Of a stretch of DNA of 64,000 nt, positions 24,290 to 35,160 are shown piece after piece. The notes below the pieces were generated by a model. The model saw only the letters and a list, made by a program, of their open reading frames with translations, did no database searches and had not been told where the DNA came from. The position numbers and the translations under genes were made by a program. The stretch comes from Piliocolobus tephrosceles (Eukaryota; Chordata; Mammalia; Primates; Cercopithecidae). Within the stretch, counting starts at the first letter, position 1. Each line of letters begins with the position of its first letter. Location of the stretch: contig NC_045447.1 in the NCBI RefSeq assembly GCF_002776525.5, forward strand, positions 22,400,662-22,464,661, given 5' to 3'.

Positions 24290-24545
24290 GTACAAGGATT
24301 CAAATGGGCTTTAGTTCAAGTCCCTCCCTGTCCCTCCATGCTTTTCTGTAAGTGGGTATTGAGCATCCATCTCAATGGGTAATTTTGAGCACTCAACGGA
24401 GGGATAGAGTAGTTTCATCATAAAGTTGTTCTATCACCTTGGTCCAGCCAGCTAGCATCTCTGGGTCACTGTATCTGCATCTGTAAAATGGATTAGGTTA
24501 GATGATTTACAGAGTCCTGTGAAGTTGGAACATTCTATGATTTTC
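24290..24545 (+). repeat. MIR
   Basis: TATCACCTTGGTCCAGCCAG, TGTATCTGCATCTGTAAAAT and GATGATTTACAGAGTCCTG. Confidence 0.6.
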
Positions 24546-24890
24546 CTCCCCCGGGATCTAATTGGACTCTGGATGGAGTGTTGCAAGGACAGAAGAGGTA
24601 AGGAAAGAGTGATCCTGCATTGACCCAGTGCTGGCTTCTGCAGCCTTACGAGGACTCCCTGTTTGATGTTGGTCTTTTATCAGGGTGTGTTTGTGTTCTA
24701 ACCAGTATTTGCCTGGCCATTGCACCAGTCCCCATTCTGTTCCTCGGGGTTTTGGGAAAGAGCCAGTGGATGTGGATTCTTACAGGCAGGATTTCTTCCC
24801 AAGAACTGCCTGGATGGTGAAACTCACAAAGTCCAGAGAGATTTCCTGTTTTGTTTTCCACAAGCTCAAGTTCCTATTTATTATAAAAAC

Positions 24891-24893
<3 letters not shown>

Positions 24894-24940
<47 letters not shown>
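24894..24940. repeat. (CA)n microsatellite, about 47 bp
   Basis: Uninterrupted CA dinucleotides. All long frames across it are artefacts of the repeat. Confidence 0.98.
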
Positions 24941-24944
<4 letters not shown>

Positions 24945-25430
24945 GCTTTCTCTCTTCCCATTGCTGGGGTCCAGTGCAACCTTCCCATCTGTGTCACTTT
25001 CACCCACGGCCCTGGTTTTCACCGTTATGGTAATTAAGCCTTCAGTGCTGGCTGGAGATGTTACAGAATTTTAAGCCATCAGTAGTTAAGCACATTAATT
25101 TTACTAAGGGGGAACCTGCAAAGGGAGCAAGAAAAGGTCTAACAGTCAGCATGACCTCATGCAGTCGCATCTGGTTTCTGTTCTCATGAGAGTGCCTCCT
25201 TCTGGTGCTGGCTAGAGAATGGACATTTGTTCTCAGCATAGGTTCTGGCACCTACTAGGAACAGTTCTCTTACTGTGTGACACACCCTGGCCCAGGCACT
25301 TTATATGCAAATCGTTTATGAAATATACTTACACTAAAAACATGTCACCTGGAATTTGAATTAACTGAGCACGCTGTGTTTTAATTTACTGAATCTGGCA
25401 ACCCTACTTGGGATTAATCCCATGGCTCAG
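24941..25430. other. Intronic stretch, no recognised feature
   Basis: Nothing named. One short L2-like end lies at about 25240-25310. Confidence 0.5.
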
Positions 25431-25434
25431 AATT

Positions 25435-25680
25435 GTTGAACAGAAAAGACCTGCACTTGGGAGTCACAGAAATCTGCGTTGGGATTCTGTTTCCACCATT
25501 GACTTGCTGTGTGATCTTGGGAAAATTGCTTGACTGCTCTGATTCCTAGTTTTCTTATATATAAATGAGAATCATAATATCTGTGTCTCAGGACCATTGT
25601 GATTATTACATTTTAATACACTTAAAGTACCATGTACTATGCCATTTAGTGTTTCATGAACATTAGCTTATATTATAATT
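25435..25680 (+). repeat. MIR
   Basis: CTGTTTCCACCATTGACTTG, CTGTGTGATCTTGGGAAAAT and TTCTTATATATAAATGAG in MIR order. Confidence 0.8.
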
Positions 25681-26146
25681 GTTTTTTATTTCTTTGGGTC
25701 ACGACACTTAACTCAGGTGAAATTTGCATAAGAAAGTGAATGAATACACAGACATTCATCCCTAGGAGATGATATGGATAAGAATATGTGGCAGGAATAA
25801 TTGGAGAGTTTTTGTCAACTTCCAGGAGAAATGAGATGGAAGCGTACACAGGAACACTCTTGATAGACACCGTCTCCTTCTAGATCTGTGCTCTGGATCA
25901 CTCAGAAGGGAGACCCCAGACCCACTTTATAAAAACATGTTCTACTTGAGTCTTTTAGACAATGCAGAATGAAAAAAGTGATATCTTGGTAATCAAGTGC
26001 CCTTAGCGGTGTGCAACTTTTATTTAAAAGCATATCAAAAGTAAAAAATATGAAAGAAATGAAAAATAAGGCCATCATACAGAGCAGGCAAAGCACAAAG
26101 GAATAAGAGATCAACATTATCTGAAATCCTTACGTTTTAAAGACAG
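25681..26146. other. Intronic stretch, no recognised feature
   Basis: A short echo of exon B wording (GAATACACAGACATTCATC at about 25740) looks like coincidence, with no open frame matching the protein. Confidence 0.5.
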
Positions 26147-26151
26147 CAGTC

Positions 26152-26604
26152 TGACTTGTTTTTCTAAGACCACCAGAGCGAGCACAAAAGAACCAGCAAG
26201 TAGGCAAAGGTCGGGAGCAAAACTGCAAGTTTATTTTAGTAACCTAAGGTGTGGAGAAGAAGTCTGTCGGGCAAAGAAGGCCGGCAGAGTTCTCCCCCCA
26301 AGCTCTCCCACGGAGTTCCAACAGTCCTGACAGCAGTGGGAAGCTGGGAAGTCCGCGTGGCTCAATGGCCCAGAGCGGCTTTTCTAGGAGTGGGAGGGCA
26401 ATAGGTGGGGCAGGGGCGTGTCAGGGGCGTTCCGCAGGTGCGACCAGGTAAATCTTGGTCTCTTCAGATTAACGTCACCTGGCGCATGCCCAGTTGGTCT
26501 GCACCTTCCCGGGTCGCCGGCTGCATTTTCGGGCGCGCGGGAAAAGTTGGGGGGGGGGATGAAGAACCCGGAAGTGCACCATCTTGCCTCCCTTCCTCCA
26601 AACA
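26152..26604 (-). mobile_element. CpG-rich solo retroviral LTR (antisense), 5-bp TSD
   Basis: A 453-bp block with LTR architecture on the minus strand. It begins TG (at 26604) and ends CA (at 26152). CAGTC is duplicated at 26147-26151 and 26605-26609. Read on the minus strand, the U3 part has CAAGATGG (YY1-like), CTTCCGGG (ETS-like), TTTTCCCGCGCG (E2F-like) and GTGACGTTA (CRE-like). A TAGAAAAG box near 26379-26386 sits where a TATA box would be. AATAAA lies at 26235-26230, about 150 bp downstream. CpG retention is high compared with the surrounding intron, suggesting a fairly recent insertion. No internal retroviral sequence flanks it, so it is a solo LTR. The family was not identified. Length and TSD size fit class I/gamma-type, which is inference. 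Confidence 0.72.
26230..26235 (-). terminator. Polyadenylation signal AATAAA of the solo LTR
   Basis: TTTATT on the plus strand is AATAAA on the minus strand, placed where the R-region signal of an LTR is expected. It would act only on minus-strand transcripts, not on ASTN2. Confidence 0.6.
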
Positions 26605-26609
26605 CAGTC

Positions 26610-27176
26610 ATTCATTCAGAATCTGCAATACTTTGAAATGTCAGTGTTAGCATCAAGCACACTCTGAAGTTATCTTCCACATCAGAGCCCAAGGGAGGGG
26701 AACAAAGTAGAAGGTAAAACTTGAGTCCTGTCCTGTGCTCAACTGAAAAAGTGCCTTCCAAGTTCTTTACTGCCAAATATTAACGATCTATTTTTCAATG
26801 TGCATTCATGTATTTACTAACCGTTGACTAAATAACTGTGCTAGGTCCCACAAGAATATTCATGTGAATAAGGCCTGGCCCTTGCCCTTGGTGGGACCAG
26901 TGTTTATTGGTGAGACAGGCAAGAAAATGTGTTGGTAGGTGTGGTCTAGTGTGTTACGGTGTCCAGAAGAGGAGCATGGTTCTAGACTTAAGAAAGTTAC
27001 GGTGGGCTTCCCAGAGAAAAGAATGTTTCCTATTTGAGACCAAAAGAGTAAACTGGAGTGCAGAGGGGAATATTCCAGGCATAGAATGGAGTGTGTGTGC
27101 GTGAGTGTGTGTATGTGTTTTAAAAAGACTATGAAGCATGTTCCAATTAAATAGAACATTGATTATCATTTAGAGC
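26610..27176. other. Intronic stretch, L2-like in part
   Basis: 26830-27080 carries L2-like wording (AAGGCCTGGCCCTTGCCCTT) in sense. A short GT-rich run lies at about 27091-27120. Confidence 0.45.
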
Positions 27177-27398
27177 AAAGGCCAGCAAACTGTGGCCCTC
27201 AGACCTAATCTAGCCTACTACTTGTCTTTGTAAATAAAGTTTTATAGGAACACAACCATGCCAATTCATGTACAGTATCATCTATGCCACTTTCATGCTA
27301 CGAAGGCAGTGTTAAGTAATTGTGGAAGATTCTACCTTGTCCTGAAGCCAGAAATGCTTACTCTCTGGCCCTTTATAGAAACTGTTTTCTGGCTCCTG
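27177..27398. mobile_element. hAT-Charlie-type MITE, copy 2
   Basis: GGCCAGCAAACTGTGGCCCT, TTTGTAAATAAAGTTTTATA, GGAACACAACCATGCCAATT and CTCTGGCCCTTTATAGAAAC. Same family and orientation as 5409-5633. Confidence 0.75.
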
Positions 27399-27419
27399 AT
27401 TTAGAGCACATTTTACATA

Positions 27420-27620
27420 AACAGGAATTCACTGTTGGTGGAAATGATGTGGGTGCATGAGAACGGATGATACTGTGCAAAGAAGGTCAGAAGAGTGGTG
27501 AGAGATGAAAAGGTGGCCAGGGATGAGAACAAGGCATTTAGCTTTTTATCCTGAAGACTGTGGGAAACCTTTGAAGGTTTTTAAGCAGGGCAATGAGATG
27601 GTCAGACTTCTATAAAAGGC
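27420..27620 (+). repeat. L2-like relic
   Basis: GAACAAGGCATTTAGCTTTT, GACTGTGGGAAACCTTTGAA and TTTTTAAGCAGGGCAATGAG. Confidence 0.7.
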
Positions 27621-27624
27621 AGTG

Positions 27625-27835
27625 CAGCAAGGTGTTTAATAAGAGGGCAGGCTTTGGAGGCAGATTACCTTGGATTGGATCCTAGCTCTGTCGCTTACTA
27701 TCGTAAACCTCAGTCAAGTTATTTACTTTCTGTGTGCTTCAGTTTTCCAGCTTGTAAAATGGGAAATTATAATAATAGTATCTATTGTGTGAGGTTGTTG
27801 TGAAGATTAAGTAAGTTAACACAGGTGGAGTGCCG
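27625..27835 (+). repeat. MIR close to exon A
   Basis: GAGGGCAGGCTTTGGAGGCA, GATCCTAGCTCTGTCGCTTA, CAGTTTTCCAGCTTGTAAAA and GGTTGTTGTGAAGATTAAGT. Confidence 0.85.
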
Positions 27836-28087
27836 AGCCCAGGGGACACTATCCATGGATATAGTTTTTATTGTTTCTCAATGATCCTTCTGGCTCCTGG
27901 GGAGGGGATGGCCCAGGATGGGAGAACCTGATAGTAGAGTGCAAGGGATTTAGGGAATAGGTGGGGTCTTGTGCTTGAAGGGGCTGCTCTAAAGCCCTCG
28001 ATGGCTCACATCATGGCCACCAGCACGTTTTCTCTCGATCTCTCCCCTATTGTCATCATTGTCTACTCTGTTCTCCTTTTTTTCCAG

Positions 28088-28221
28088 GCCTTCAAGAGTG
28101 CACTGATGAGTTCTTACTGGTGCTCAGGGAAAGGAGATGTGATCGATGACTGGTGCAGGTGTGACCTCAGCGCCTTTGATGCCAGTGGGCTCCCCAACTG
28201 CAGCCCCCTTCCGCAGCCGGT
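28088..28221 (+). CDS. ASTN2: ASTN2 internal coding exon (exon A), cysteine-rich linker before FnIII
   Basis: Internal exon of astrotactin-2, a neuronal membrane protein that works with ASTN1 in glial-guided migration and in trafficking of surface proteins. The frame from 28088 reads AFKSALMSSYWCSGKGD, then VIDDWCRCDLSAFDASG, then LPNCSPLPQP, which I recognise as the conserved astrotactin cysteine-rich stretch between the MACPF and fibronectin III domains. Four cysteines are visible. The acceptor is a long pyrimidine run ending CCAG at 28084-28087. The exon starts in phase 0 and ends after GT of a valine codon (28220-28221), before the donor GTACGT at 28222. It is 134 nt with no stop. ASTN2 is preferred over ASTN1 from the GKGDVIDDW insert and the wording of exon B. 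Exon number was not determined from this window. The recognition is from memory of the family, not a database search. Confidence 0.93.
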
Positions 28222-28694
28222 GTACGTATGTATGGCCCCTTTTCCTTTGGCCATTCCTTTCCATGTACTCACACTCCTGTCCTGCCAGCCCATGCCATGA
28301 CTTGCTTTTGCTGCCAGGGTGCCTAACAAGATCCCCAAAGACCCTGGAGGCTACCTCCTTTTTTAGGAAAGAAGGGAGCTTTGGCAGAACAGAACTGTGG
28401 CACAGGAGCGGACACTGATATTGCAGTGTGTGCTTGTTTTAAATGATGCCACTCAGTTCATCATTTCTTCCTTCAGGCAACCATTCAGCAAAAGCTTGTA
28501 GGCAGCTGACTACTTTGTCAGGTCTTGTGTTGGATAGTGGGGCTATTGAGATTAAAAACCAACAAAACAAAACTGGAGAACCTCTTCTGCGAAACAAGAT
28601 CGGCACAGTCCGTGTACTTAGGGAACGGACAATTTAACGGAGGAGATAGATGCCAAAACAAAAACAGGAAAATACAATTTAAAAGTTTAAATAA

Positions 28695-28993
28695 GGGCTC
28701 AGCACCATGGCTCATGCCTGTAATCCCAGCACTTTAGGAGGCTGAGGCGGGAGGATCTCTTGAGGCCAGGAGTTGAGACCAGCTTGGGCAACATAGTGAG
28801 ACCTCGTCTCTACAAAAAAAAAAAAAAAAAAAAAATAGCCCGTGTGGTGGCACATGCCTGTAGTCCCAGCGACTACGGAGGCTGAGGTGGGAGGATCACT
28901 TGAGGCCAGGAATTCGAGGCTGCAGTGATCCAAGCTTTCACTACTGCACTCCAGCCCGAGTGACAGAGTGAGACCCTGTCTCAATAACAAAAT
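28695..28993 (+). repeat. Alu (J-type)
   Basis: GGGCTCAGCACCATGGCTCA to GAGTGAGACCCTGTCTCAA, middle A-run about 22 bp. It lies 0.47 kb downstream of exon A. Confidence 0.93.
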
Positions 28994-29009
28994 CATTTTA
29001 ATAAGAAAA

Positions 29010-29330
29010 ATATGAAAAAGATGCAAAGACATGCTATTAGGGAGAATAATAGGGAGATATTTTAGTTGGAAGAGAGAGGGAAGAGTCCGGGAAAGCTCTC
29101 TGAAGAGACCTAAATTAGGGTAGACGCCAGCCAGGCAACAAGTGATGAGACTCATGTCTCAGGCAGAAGGAACAGCATATGTGAAGGGCCAGACACTGGA
29201 AATTCACCATCTGAGGAAGTAAAGGAAGGTCACTGTGGTTGCAGGCATGTGATGAAGAGGGAGAAGTGGTGTGAGAAGCATAAGAGAGGGGCAGGAACCA
29301 ATACTGGAAAATAAAGTCCCATAATCGACC
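29010..29330 (+). repeat. L2-like relic
   Basis: GGAAAGCTCTCTGAAGAGAC, CAGGCAGAAGGAACAGCATA and TGTGAAGGGCCAGACACTGG. Confidence 0.65.
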
Positions 29331-29369
29331 TCTGTGGGTGAGAAGAATCACGTTATAAGATGGTCTTTG

Positions 29370-29560
29370 AAGAGACAGTGTGGTATTGTTGAAAAAAGGA
29401 ATCTGGGATAAGGATAAGCAAAGTCACCATCACGGTCCTGTCCCCAGCTTGCTGTGTGACCTTGTGCAAACTGTTTCCTTTTTTTGAGCCTTTCCCCATT
29501 TTGTGAAATGAGGGAGTTAAACTTCATCATCTCTAAGGACCATTCTAGTTCTAACCTTTA
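29370..29560 (+). repeat. MIR
   Basis: CAGCTTGCTGTGTGACCTTG, CCATTTTGTGAAATGAGGGA and TCATCTCTAAGGACCATTCT. Confidence 0.8.
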
Positions 29561-30059
29561 ATCATTCTATTTTTTTTTCTTGCATTGCAAAAAGATTTAC
29601 TCCAGGATTTTTGCTCCTTTCAATAGTGTATTTACTTAAGGATATTAAAAAGTTAGCTAATACATTGTGGGTATTAAAGAGAATGGCAGAAAAGTGGAAA
29701 GTTCCTTTGTTGGAAGGCACTGCCAATTTAATTGAAAGTGAAGCATCATTGAGAATACAGTATAAATATATGGAAAACTGATAAACTGCCATTGAGCACA
29801 TATTGTCTGCATGGATTAATTTATGAAATTCTACATTGATCTTGAAAGGTGGCACCCTGTCTTCCCATTTTATGGATGAGAAACAGAGGCCATGAGAGGG
29901 GAAATAACTTGCCTAAGGTCATGCAAGTTGGTGATCATGGGTGGAATCAAGATTTAAATTCAGACTGAAACCTGTGCTCCACTTTGACACATGCTGACTC
30001 TTTTGGGCCCCAGCTGGTGCTGGCTGCCAAACAAGAATCTTCCTGTTTATTCCCTGTAG

Positions 30060-30208
30060 GCTGCGGCTGTCCCCAACAGTGGAGCCCTCCAGTACTGTGG
30101 TCTCCTTGGAGTGGGTGGATGTTCAGCCGGCTATTGGGACCAAGGTTTCCGACTATATTCTGCAGCATAAGAAAGTGGATGAATACACAGACACTGACCT
30201 GTACACAG
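30060..30208 (+). CDS. ASTN2: ASTN2 internal coding exon (exon B), start of fibronectin type III domain
   Basis: The next astrotactin-2 exon. The first G completes the valine codon split by the preceding intron. The frame then reads LRLSPTVEPSSTVVSLEW, VDVQPAIGTKVSDYILQHK and KVDEYTDTDLYT, ending with a single G (phase 1). The pattern SSTVVSLEW followed by VSDYILQ matches the first beta-strands of a fibronectin type III domain, including the core Trp. In astrotactins this domain follows the MACPF region and precedes the annexin-like C-terminal domain. The acceptor is TTATTCCCTGTAG ending at 30059, and the donor is ACACAG|GTAGGT at 30209. The exon is 149 nt, so exons A and B together give 283 nt and the downstream exon must begin in phase 1. 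I did not find that downstream exon in the remaining 34 kb. In the protein this segment is lumenal/extracellular. Confidence 0.94.
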
Positions 30209-31700
30209 GTAGGTACATAAGTTCCCATTTTCTTGGGATGGTATGACAGAAGAGGGAAACTGGGATTTTCTACTTTCTTTGGAGACTTGGTCTCGTCTGT
30301 CTTGGGAAGGCATTGGAAGATTTCATTGTTTAGTGATTTTTCGCTGTCCGTCCTTGTGTGCTGTTTTGTATGAATTTGAGCAAGGAAAGATAGCAAGTTG
30401 CAGTTAGAAAGAGTTTCTGATTCTCTGAGTTGGACCTTCAAAATATTGTGTCAAAGAACTAGTTGATTCTGAAGGCAATTTGACCTTTTTCTCTCTGGGA
30501 AGGCCTGCAGGACTCTTGCTTGAAGGGCTTGATCTGTAAATATATTATCTCTGGAACTGAGGTAAGGAAATTCACACAGTTGGGTTTCTAGTGAGATACA
30601 CTTGGAGTCTTCATTAACTAGTGCTGGGAAAGAGATAATTGGAAGTGATTCCAACATGCAGGAGCATTTGAGAATGTTGGCTTTTAAGGGGGATACCTTT
30701 GATTATCACTCAGAACATTATTTCTGAGTTCTAAATCTTTGACACTGCCAAGAAGCAAAGTGTTCACCTGTGATCTGTACTGGGGCTTACATCTTCTGTT
30801 CTCTGTTGAGACTTCCATTCAGCAATTATTATTTTCCAGCCAGAAAACATCAATTAGACATCTATATTTTGTGCCAGGCACTGAGCTAAATGCTTTGTTC
30901 AGCATCTTAATCCTCGCAGTTTTAGGAGGGTTAGTGATTATTGTGCCCATTTCACAGATTAGAACATTGAGACTGATCCAAGGTTATTCAGCTTGTGATA
31001 TCTCCTCAAATTTATAATTTTAATCCTGAACCAAGACTTGGCTATTTAAAGAATTAAAGAAGTATAATTATTTGCCCAATTAAATTATAAACTCTAAGAG
31101 ATAAGATGGCTTTTCTGTGTTAGTCATAGTTGAATTTCCAACACCTATCACAAAGTCTGGCATTCAAATATGAGTTGACTGAATGAATAATAAATGAATG
31201 AAAAGATCTTTATTGTTCCCTTTTCTGTTTCTGTCTTCCTGTTTTCTACCTGTCTCTCTCCTACACCTCTCCCATTCCTCTCTGGGCTATTTTTGCTTTG
31301 ATTCCTCTGAAATTCGGAAGAAAGTGATAAAATGAGGCTGTGAATGTGAGAGAAGTCGGAAAAAGAAAGACCCAGGTTATGGACAACATGAGAAGTCAGG
31401 TTGGCTGCTACTAGGTCTCCTGGGATTGATGTGGCTTTTTCCACATTATTGACTGAAAGAGACAGAACAGACTGGAGTGGACATCACTTTCACAGAGGGA
31501 CGGGTCATGGAACAGTAATTGGGCAGCTGATTTTGTCTCATCTTTCAAACTTGGTTAATTCTGACTTTTGACTCTGTATGGAATGCATGCATATGTGTTT
31601 GTTCAAGACTGTGTATCTGAGTATGCATAGGCAAACTGAAGTGTCTGTGTGTTTGTATTATCTGCATAGACATTATTTTTATGTGGGTGAGATTTACCAC
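30209..31700. other. Intronic stretch after exon B, MIR at about 30820-31000
   Basis: The MIR shows TTTGTGCCAGGCACTGAGCT and TTTCACAGATTAGAACATTG. An L2 end lies at about 31120-31205. The rest was not recognised. Confidence 0.5.
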
Positions 31701-31728
31701 TGTCTGTGAATGGGTGGGTGTGTATTTT

Positions 31729-31765
31729 GTGTGTGTGCGTGTGCGTGTGTGTGCGCGTGTGTGTC
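31729..31765. repeat. (GT)n with GC interruptions
   Basis: Alternating TGTGTGTGTGCGTGTGCG, then TGTGTGTGCGCGTGTGTGTC. Z-DNA-prone but short. Confidence 0.9.
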
Positions 31766-31957
31766 TTTGTCCTTCTGGAGTGCTGTTTTATAATAGCAGA
31801 GGTTTGTAAACCACAGATAACCAAGGGAAATGAAAGTCCTCCAACAGTGGGTTTACACTTTAACAATAATGCTTCACATCTCTATCACATCTCCATAACA
31901 TGCTGTTCTTCTCACAATTAAAAACAACAAACAAAAAACAATGTAACTTAAGAATGA

Positions 31958-32745
31958 TCATGAACTTTGTTCTACAGATAAGGTAAGTAAATCCCAAAGA
32001 CATATGTGACTTTCCTAAAGTCCCATAAACACGTATGGCAGAGTCAGGCTTTGTAACCAGGTCTGTCTTATGCCCAGCACATTGCTTCTTCTTATAGACC
32101 ATGCAGAGTCTACATCAAAACTCAAGTGTTGCTTCTTTCACAAGGGTGCTTGACCCTTTCAGCAGAAAGTCTTCTCCCTTTCAATGTAGTGAACTCACTC
32201 ATTCTCTCTACCGTTTATTTGGCATACTCCATTCTTTGCCTTGAAGTACCTCTTCCATATCAGCAGAAAAATTCCAGTGTTGGAAGGATCTTAGGGGATC
32301 ATCAAGTCTTGCTGTCTCTTTAACACTTCAACATGCACAGATTACATGCCTCCAATGTTAGAAAGCTCAGTTCTTCCTAAAGTTTTCTGTATGTATGATC
32401 ATGTCATCTGCATACAGAGACAATTATATTTCTTTCTTTCCAATTTTGATGACATTTATTTATTTATTACTTGTCTGATTGTTCTAGCTAGGAATCTTAG
32501 TACTATATTGAACAGAAGTGGTAAGAGCAGACATCTTTGACTGTTTTTCTAATTTTAGGCATTTAGTCTTTCACCGTTAAGTATGATGCTAGTTGTATGT
32601 TGTTGTTTTTTAATGTAATGTTTGATTACATCAAAGAAGGTATCTTCTATTTCTAGTCTGCTGCAAAGACTTTGTTTCCATTGGAAATGGATGTTGAATT
32701 TTCTGTGTCTATTAAAATGATGGTATAGTTTATCTCTCTAAATTT
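31958..32745. repeat. Duplicated segment, copy A (likely source)
   Basis: Same order of about 430 bp of non-L1 sequence followed by about 350 bp of antisense L1 ORF2 as at 59735-60868. Shared strings include CACTCACTCATTCTCTCTAC, TTTATTTGGCATACTCCATT and GGCAGAGTCAGGCTTT. In copy A the L1 continues past the end of the homology, so copy A is the more likely source. Confidence 0.85.
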
Positions 32746-34204
32746 GTTAATATGGTAAGTCACATTGATAGATTTTCATATTATAAAACAACCTACCATG
32801 TGAGATTTATCCCAGGAATGTAGGTTGTTTCATCTGTTTTTTGTTTGTTTGTTTGTTTTGTTTTTTTTAATTAGGTTCATTCTGATCTCACAAAATGAAT
32901 TATAAAATATTTTCTTCTTTTCAGTTTTCTGAAATGTATCTGTCATCTCAGATAATCAGCTTGGTTAAAATTGATAGTATTTTTTTCTTAATCATTTTGT
33001 AGAATTCAACAGTGAAGGCATCTGGGCTTAGACCTTTTCTTGCAAGAAGGTTTTTAGCTACTAATTTAGGTATTTGATAGATATAGATTTATTTAGATCA
33101 TATATTTCTTCTTGAGTGATGTTTGGCAGCTTGTGTGTTTTAAGGAACTTGTTCATTCCATGTAAATTATCAAATTTATTGGTAAAACTTTTTTATGACA
33201 TTCTGTTATTATACTTTTGAAATCTGTAGAGATTATAGTGATATTAGTCTCATCTTGATATTGGTAATGTGTGTCTCCTCTCTTTTTTTTCTAGATCAGT
33301 TTGGCTAGATAGTTATGACATTTATTTATATTTTCAAAGAATCAACTTTTGGTTTTATCTGTTTTTGCTATTTCCTATTTCATTGATTTATCCTCTAATC
33401 TTTATTATTTTATTTGTTTAGCTTACTTTGAGTTTGGTTTTCTCCGCATTTTAATTTTTAAAATGGTAGCTGGGGCTCTTGATTTGAGGTCTTTCTTGTA
33501 ATGTAGGCATTCCCTCTAACTACTGCTTTAGTAGTATCTCAAAGGTTGTGTTATGTTGCGTTTTCATTTTCATTCAGTTCAAAGTATTTTCAATTTCACT
33601 TTTGTTTTCTTCTTTGACTCGGGTTACTTAGTTTTCAAATATTTGGAGTTTTTCAGAAATTTTTGTTACTGCTTTCTAATTTGATTTGGCTATAGTCAGA
33701 AAATATGTTTTTGTAACTTTAAACATTTTAAATTTATTGAGACTAGTTTTTGTCTAGATGGTCTATTGATGTATTCAGTGTCCACTTTAAAATAATGTGC
33801 ATCCACTTATTTATGGGTAGAGTGTTCTATAAATGCCTGTTAGATAAAATTGGTTAATTATGTTATTCAAGTCTTCTAGAGCCTTTCTGATTTTCTGTCT
33901 TCTATTTGTGTCAATAATTCAGGGAGGGCTATAGAAACCTCTGATTATAATTATGGACTTATTTCTTCTGCAGCCTTATCAGTTTTTACTTTATATATTT
34001 TGAAGGTATTGTTATTTAAGTTCATAAACACTTAGAATTTTCATATTCTCTTGATGAATGGATCCCTTTACGTTGTGAAATGGTCTTCCATATTTCTGTT
34101 ACATTATTTGTTCTGAAATCTACTTTGTCTAAGTACTCCAGCTTTCTTTTGATTAGTATTAAAGTCTATCATTTCCTATTACTTTATTATTTATTTATTT
34201 ATTT

Positions 34205-34492
34205 ACTTTTTGAGACAGAATTTCACTTTTGTTGCCCAAGCTGGATTGCAATGGCACAATCTCAGTGAACGCAACCTCTGCCTTCTGAGTTCAAGCAATT
34301 GTCCTGCCTCAGCCTCCAGAGTAACTGAGAGTACAGGTGCCCGCCACCACACCCAGCTAATTTTTGTATTATTAGTAGAGATGGGGTTTTGCCATGTTGG
34401 CCAGCTGATCTCAAACTCTGGACATCTGGTGATCTGCCCGTCTCAGCCTCACAAAGTGCTGGGATTACAGGTGTGAGCCACTGTCCCCAGCC
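34205..34492 (-). repeat. Alu (S/J-type)
   Basis: TGAGACAGAATTTCACTTTT to GGTGTGAGCCACTGTCCCC inside the L1. A (TTTA)n tail precedes it. Confidence 0.95.
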
Positions 34493-34862
34493 ATTACTTT
34501 ACTTTTATACTATCATTGCTTTATATTAATAGTGTGTTTCTGGAAGACAGTATATAGTTGGGTCTTATTTTTTAATCCAAGCTGGCATTATTAACTTTGG
34601 TGTGCTTAGACTATAAAGTTGGGATGTTTAGACCATTTATATTTAATGTGATATTTGTTTGTTTGTTTGTTTACTTATTTATTTTAGAGCCCATGACCTG
34701 CTTAATAATGTGATATTTGTATGCTTAGGTTTATCCTTTTTCTTTTTCTTTTTTTTTAATATTATCCCATCTTTTATTTCTCTTCTTTTTCTATCTTCTT
34801 TTGGATAGTTTTTATGATTCCATTATATCTCCTTTGATGACTTTATTAGCAATAACTCTTTT

Positions 34863-35160
34863 TTCTTTTTTTTTTTTTTGAGACAGAGTCTGGCTCTGTG
34901 GCCCAGGCTGGAGTGCAGTGGCGCGATCTCAGTTCACTGCAAGCTCCGCCTCCCAGGTTCACACCATTCTCCTGCCTCAGCCTCCCGTGTAGCTGGGACT
35001 ACAGGTACCCGCCACCGCGCCCAGCTAATTTTTTTAGTTTTTAGTAGAGACGGGGTTTCACCGTGTTAACCAGGATGGTCTCGATCTCCTGACCTCGTGT
35101 TCCGCCCACCTTGGCCTCCCAAAGTGCTGGGATTACAGGCATGAGCCACCGTGCCTGGCC
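34863..35160 (-). repeat. AluY with 15-bp TSD
   Basis: Antisense AluY. AGCAATAACTCTTTT at 34848-34862 is repeated perfectly at 35161-35175. Confidence 0.97.

Larger units (their letters stand above)
1..28087 (+). other. ASTN2: ASTN2 upstream intron (3' portion)
   Basis: Assigned to the intron preceding exon A because no other ASTN2-like exon or other gene could be recognised in it. A small upstream exon could have been missed, since short exons are hard to see by eye. No promoter with a coding start was found. The CpG-rich patch near 26.2-26.6 kb is better explained as an LTR. Confidence 0.7.
28222..30059 (+). other. ASTN2: ASTN2 intron between exons A and B (1838 bp)
   Basis: GT-AG intron, donor GTACGT and acceptor CTGTAG, phase 2. 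It holds an AluJ-like element (28695-28993), an L2-like stretch (about 29010-29330) and a MIR (about 29370-29560). The last 400 bp look like ordinary intron with a further MIR-type remnant (about 29830-29960). Confidence 0.9.

Noticed and set aside
24646..25074. Frames of 70-130 residues around the CA repeat
   Set aside because: They contain (TH)n or (CV)n runs from the dinucleotide repeat and no other protein features.
25738..25760. Resemblance between GAATACACAGACATTCATC and part of exon B
   Set aside because: About 15 bases only, no open frame in register and inside ordinary intron. Chance similarity.
26152..26604. CpG island promoter for an internal ASTN2 isoform
   Set aside because: Flanking duplication, TG...CA ends and the minus-strand AATAAA fit an LTR better. 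No start codon or coding exon follows on the plus strand.
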